DNA from: an uncultured bacterium
GTDB lineage: Bacteria; Armatimonadota; JACIXR01
Direction of reading: 5' to 3'
NCBI GenBank assembly: GCA_938041455.1
Contig: CALITO010000037.1
Coordinates: 1 to 63,127, forward strand
DNA: 63,127 nucleotides
The position numbers and the translations under genes are program-made. Positions 61,801-63,127 of this stretch are shown piece after piece. How positions within the stretch are numbered: position 1 is the first letter of the stretch; every line of letters starts with the position of its first letter. The notes under the pieces were generated by a model, which worked only from the letters and a program-made list of their open reading frames with translations, had not been told where the DNA came from and did no database searches.

Positions 61801-62443
61801 CTACGCAGTTATAGAGCGCCCTTCTGATGGAAGAAAGCTACCCTCTGGCACCTTCACTCCCCCTCCCGATGGAGGGCATGAGGTGCCGGCACTTACCTTC
61901 GCCAATATAGATTCTACTAATGAGGGCTATGGAGTTGCCATTCTCAACGATTGCAAATACGGCTACGATGTGAAGAATGGAACGATTCGCCTGAGCCTCC
62001 TAAGAGGTCCTGTTGATCCCGACCCTCAGGCGGATATAGGTATTCATAAAGCTGCCTACGCTATCTACCCCCACCAGGGGGATTGGATTAAGGGAGAAGT
62101 GCTCAAAAGGGGGTGGGAATTCAATAATCCTTTGCTTGTTATTCAAACTTCTCCTCATCGGGGGAACTTGCCACCCGAATGGGGATTTCTCAAGGTTGAA
62201 GGAGAGGCTATAGCTACAGCGGTAAAGCTTGCTGAAGACTCTAATTCCCTCGTAATTCGCCTCGTTGAGTTCAATGGTAGAGGAGGAAGGACAACTATCA
62301 CATTTCCCACTCCCCTTGCTTCCGCTTATGAAACAAATCTCTTGGAGGAAAGAATCAAACAGCTTCCTTTCCAAAGCAATCGGTTGACTCTTGAACTATC
62401 TCCCTATGAGATAAAGACGATCGAGATAAAGCTCAGGAAGTAA
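58892..62443 (+). CDS. Exported multidomain GH38 alpha-mannosidase
   Basis: 1183 residues. Signal peptide MRKLIVLLLFLSSLLFA; two galactose-binding-type beta-sandwich modules (residues ~30-190 and ~200-330, each with WYRKEVLIP-like or WFRKVLIIP strands); helical linker; GH38 domain with IIPQSHIDAAWLWRWPE (Zn site), WGVVGGMWVESDLNMPSGE, nucleophile D517 in SPDTFGHSWQLPQ, and LFNQFHDILPGSSIHPV; C-terminal beta domains ending SPYEIKTIEIKLRK. ATG 58892 starts the signal peptide and AAAGGAG lies 11 bases upstream, so it starts two bases after the URO-D stop. Acts outside the cytoplasm, unlike the two other GH38 enzymes. Confidence 0.92.
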   Translation: MRKLIVLLLFLSSLLFAQQDKVDRLRERASYPLGGWKFILGDPSSAPLAGCETLDIAKEWKFATDPQDVGLRERWFAPSYNDSQWTIIDCGRPWEQQGFPDYDGIAWYRKEVLIPGGWAGQPLYIIFGGVDDEYDLFVNGEKVGHWGSREEGSVHESVTYTDISRYVKYGDENLITLRVDDWGVWGGPRKSPLILTPDRKALKLLGVGFLSEIDYDDSDWQDADVGFTWNVPNSHGWFRKVLIIPSSLDGFPVEGRPLYLRVGIDDEGEIYVNGRLVQRFRWADGLAKLTDRAKPGEQMLVVIRAINQGGPGQLMFAYLQTEQQRYLESLLSALQRVQDAKKLDRENAYRYDAIYNSALETIDERALEEGNIPAFQQSLHKVNEILKEADGLLKKFADYIIPQSHIDAAWLWRWPETVYVCRFTFTQALDIMDKVPTYTFSQSAAQYYLWMEEKFPHIFGRIKQRVKEGRWGVVGGMWVESDLNMPSGEALVRQFFYGKRYLRSALGVDVKVGWSPDTFGHSWQLPQIMKKSGIDYYFHYRCSRGPLYWWEGIDGSRVLVRTGWGGLNEMKERYDLNCNMYLIGPGDHGGGATLQDVQEIMERSKELLTPKAVFATPQTFYKQAEGEGKNIPVVKEELNFEFEGCYTSQAKTKYNNRKAEYAMLNTELFSLIAYFLGKTYPKKDIENNWYILLFNQFHDILPGSSIHPVYDDAQEQYNQLFGFAHKTISSTLNYIATHISTKGEGIPILVFNPLSWNRNDIVAGEFLLPQGTENVEIYDWRGNRAKSQVLEIRSTPRGELFKIAFLAEGVPGWGYKLFFVREATPFTFTPASGFRAENRFFIIEVDPKSGNIVSLYDKRADKEIFSAPANVLQVLGEGPREMSAWTIRLDGSKWSLEDAEYVVRKDGPLFTSFYIRHRYGNSSFDREIRFYNDIPRIDVFFNADWKERHRLLKVVFPTTLSQTRAFFEIPYAVIERPSDGRKLPSGTFTPPPDGGHEVPALTFANIDSTNEGYGVAILNDCKYGYDVKNGTIRLSLLRGPVDPDPQADIGIHKAAYAIYPHQGDWIKGEVLKRGWEFNNPLLVIQTSPHRGNLPPEWGFLKVEGEAIATAVKLAEDSNSLVIRLVEFNGRGGRTTITFPTPLASAYETNLLEERIKQLPFQSNRLTLELSPYEIKTIEIKLRK

Positions 62444-62456
62444 AGGGGAAGATTTT

Positions 62457-62520
62457 GCTATGTTGAATAATAGGTTCTGAGTGCGCTAAAGAGCTCCAAG
62501 TAGAAATTATTCAGCAAAGC
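62457..62520 (+). repeat. 64-bp MITE-like palindromic repeat, copy 2
   Basis: Starts GCTATGTTGAATAATAGG and ends AATTATTCAGCAAAGC, so the ends are imperfect inverted repeats of about 15 bp. Reverse complement of 1487-1553, with the shared core GTGCGCTAAA. Directly followed by the IS-end repeat. Confidence 0.65.
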
Positions 62521-62526
62521 AAAATT

Positions 62527-62595
62527 TAAAAAATAAATGTTGACGGAAGTAAGGCAGTTATAATTTTTAAACGAAAATGTTTATTCAACAAAACC
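62527..62595 (+). repeat. Solo IS right-end repeat, copy 3
   Basis: AAATGTTGACGGAAGTAAGG, then CAGTTATAATTTTTAAACG and GTTTATTCAACAAAACC. Same as the copies at 846-912 and 24525-24595, but a 4-bp loss leaves only 13 bp between TTGACG and TATAAT, so the promoter is probably dead. Confidence 0.65.
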
Positions 62596-62611
62596 AATGC
62601 TACAAAAATAC

Positions 62612-62640
62612 TTGCACAATTTTAAATATTATGTTATTAT
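62612..62640 (+). promoter_or_regulatory. Promoter of the gene at 62697
   Basis: TTGCAC (62612-62617), 17 bp, TATTAT (62635-62640). Confidence 0.5.
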
Positions 62641-62696
62641 TATAATTACAAACCTTCCCTTCTTGGGTGGGTTAAAAACAAAGAGGAGGGATTAAT

Positions 62697-63127
62697 ATGC
62701 TAAGGAAGTGGTTATCGGTGTTGTTGGAGAGGCTCTCTCTTGGAGGGAGTATTGTAGCCTCCTATTGAGCTTGGCACTGGGGGTCTCCCTCTCCTGGGCG
62801 GACCCCATTGCGGTGGATTTGCACGCTCGCTGGTGTCCCGACTTAACCGCTTCTCCCCCAGAGTGGCAGTGCGTCAAAGGCGGAACAGTTGCTGGAGGGG
62901 TAGAGTTCCATATTATCGCCAATTTCAGTTCCCCCGTAACGGGATTCACCGTGGACTCGGTTGACATAATGGAGCAGACAAATGTCCACGAGCCCCAGCA
63001 TTATCACTCCGATGGTCCATTGAGCACGACGACTTACAGTTCACCCCCCTATGATGTTTGCTCCTCTCCCCCCACAGGTTATCAAGTTTGGGTAGTCTGC
63101 ACGCTCAATCCCCCCTTCTCCACCTTC
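62697..63127 (+). CDS. Exported protein of unknown function, apparent frameshift, runs off the window
   Basis: ATG 62697 follows GAGGAGG and begins MLRKWLSVLLERLSLGG, but a TGA at 62766 ends that frame. The frame one base back continues LLSLALGVSLSWA, a signal-peptide end with AxA-like site, then DPIAVDLHARWCPDLTASP and a Cys/Pro/Ser-rich, beta-type sequence to the window end. Joining the two frames at about 62758-62764 gives one normal secreted protein, so a one-base loss (mutation or sequencing error) is the likely cause. No family recognised. Confidence 0.55.

Noticed and set aside
10905-62640. CRISPR array or regularly spaced repeats formed by the TTGTTGAATAA motifs
   Set aside because: Copies are scattered over 60 kb in intergenic DNA without regular spacers or cas genes; they are IS-derived termini.
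62750-62770. Programmed frameshift joining the two frames of the last gene
   Set aside because: No slippery heptamer or following stem is visible at GCC TCC TAT TGA; a single-base loss is simpler.

Overview
The window looks like chromosome from an uncultured, saccharolytic, diderm bacterium. An outer membrane is implied by a TonB-dependent receptor whose last residue is Phe, and by an O-antigen-style polysaccharide locus. Arg is written mostly AGA/AGG and Ile often ATA, as in many thermophiles. An Armatimonadota-like or other deep-branching thermophile is my guess; no rRNA or marker tree supports it. I saw no tRNA, rRNA or CRISPR array.

Layout. 1-1553: the end of a secreted beta-propeller-like gene, a gene cut by an insertion sequence, and a rearranged IS relic. 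1570-4331 (minus): coiled-coil protein, DUF89 phosphatase, HAD-IIA phosphatase and ThiD, translationally coupled. 4473-8095 (plus): soluble GAF/PAS histidine kinase coupled to a glycogen-debranching enzyme. 8104-10896 (minus): hisD, a HAD phosphatase and hisB. 10957-14430 (minus): Eis-like acetyltransferase and GH38 alpha-mannosidase. 14501-27275 (plus): surface polysaccharide locus with MurJ-like flippase, O-antigen polymerase/ligase, a two-domain oxidoreductase, an alpha/alpha-barrel protein, a WbpB/D/E-type module for a 2,3-diamino sugar, a DUF354 protein, the initiating sugar-phosphate transferase and an epimerase. 27307-29318 (plus): argJ and argB.

29324-41547 is a minus-strand run: RfbB-like dehydratase, ABC exporter, secreted SagB-type nitroreductase, endonuclease V, a sugar oxidoreductase with a class II aldolase, two TrkA-type proteins, mreB, murA, pmbA and tldD.

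41720-62443 is a glycan-degradation region rich in mannosidases: two more GH38 enzymes, a GH2 beta-mannosidase, a secreted GH3 with a PA14 insert, and a TonB receptor with a small secreted partner. Mixed in are two URO-D-superfamily proteins (each beside a GH38 gene), a cobalamin-binding mutase-like protein, a translin homologue and an opine dehydrogenase. I infer uptake and dismantling of a mannose-rich glycan; the URO-D and B12 proteins suggest a methyl-transfer or rearrangement step that is not established.

Four cross-cutting observations: an IS-end repeat with an outward promoter occurs at three places; a 64-67 bp palindromic repeat occurs twice; two secreted-protein genes seem to start at non-standard codons (ATA and ACG) nine bases after a perfect Shine-Dalgarno; and several promoters lie so close to their start codons that the mRNAs would be leaderless.
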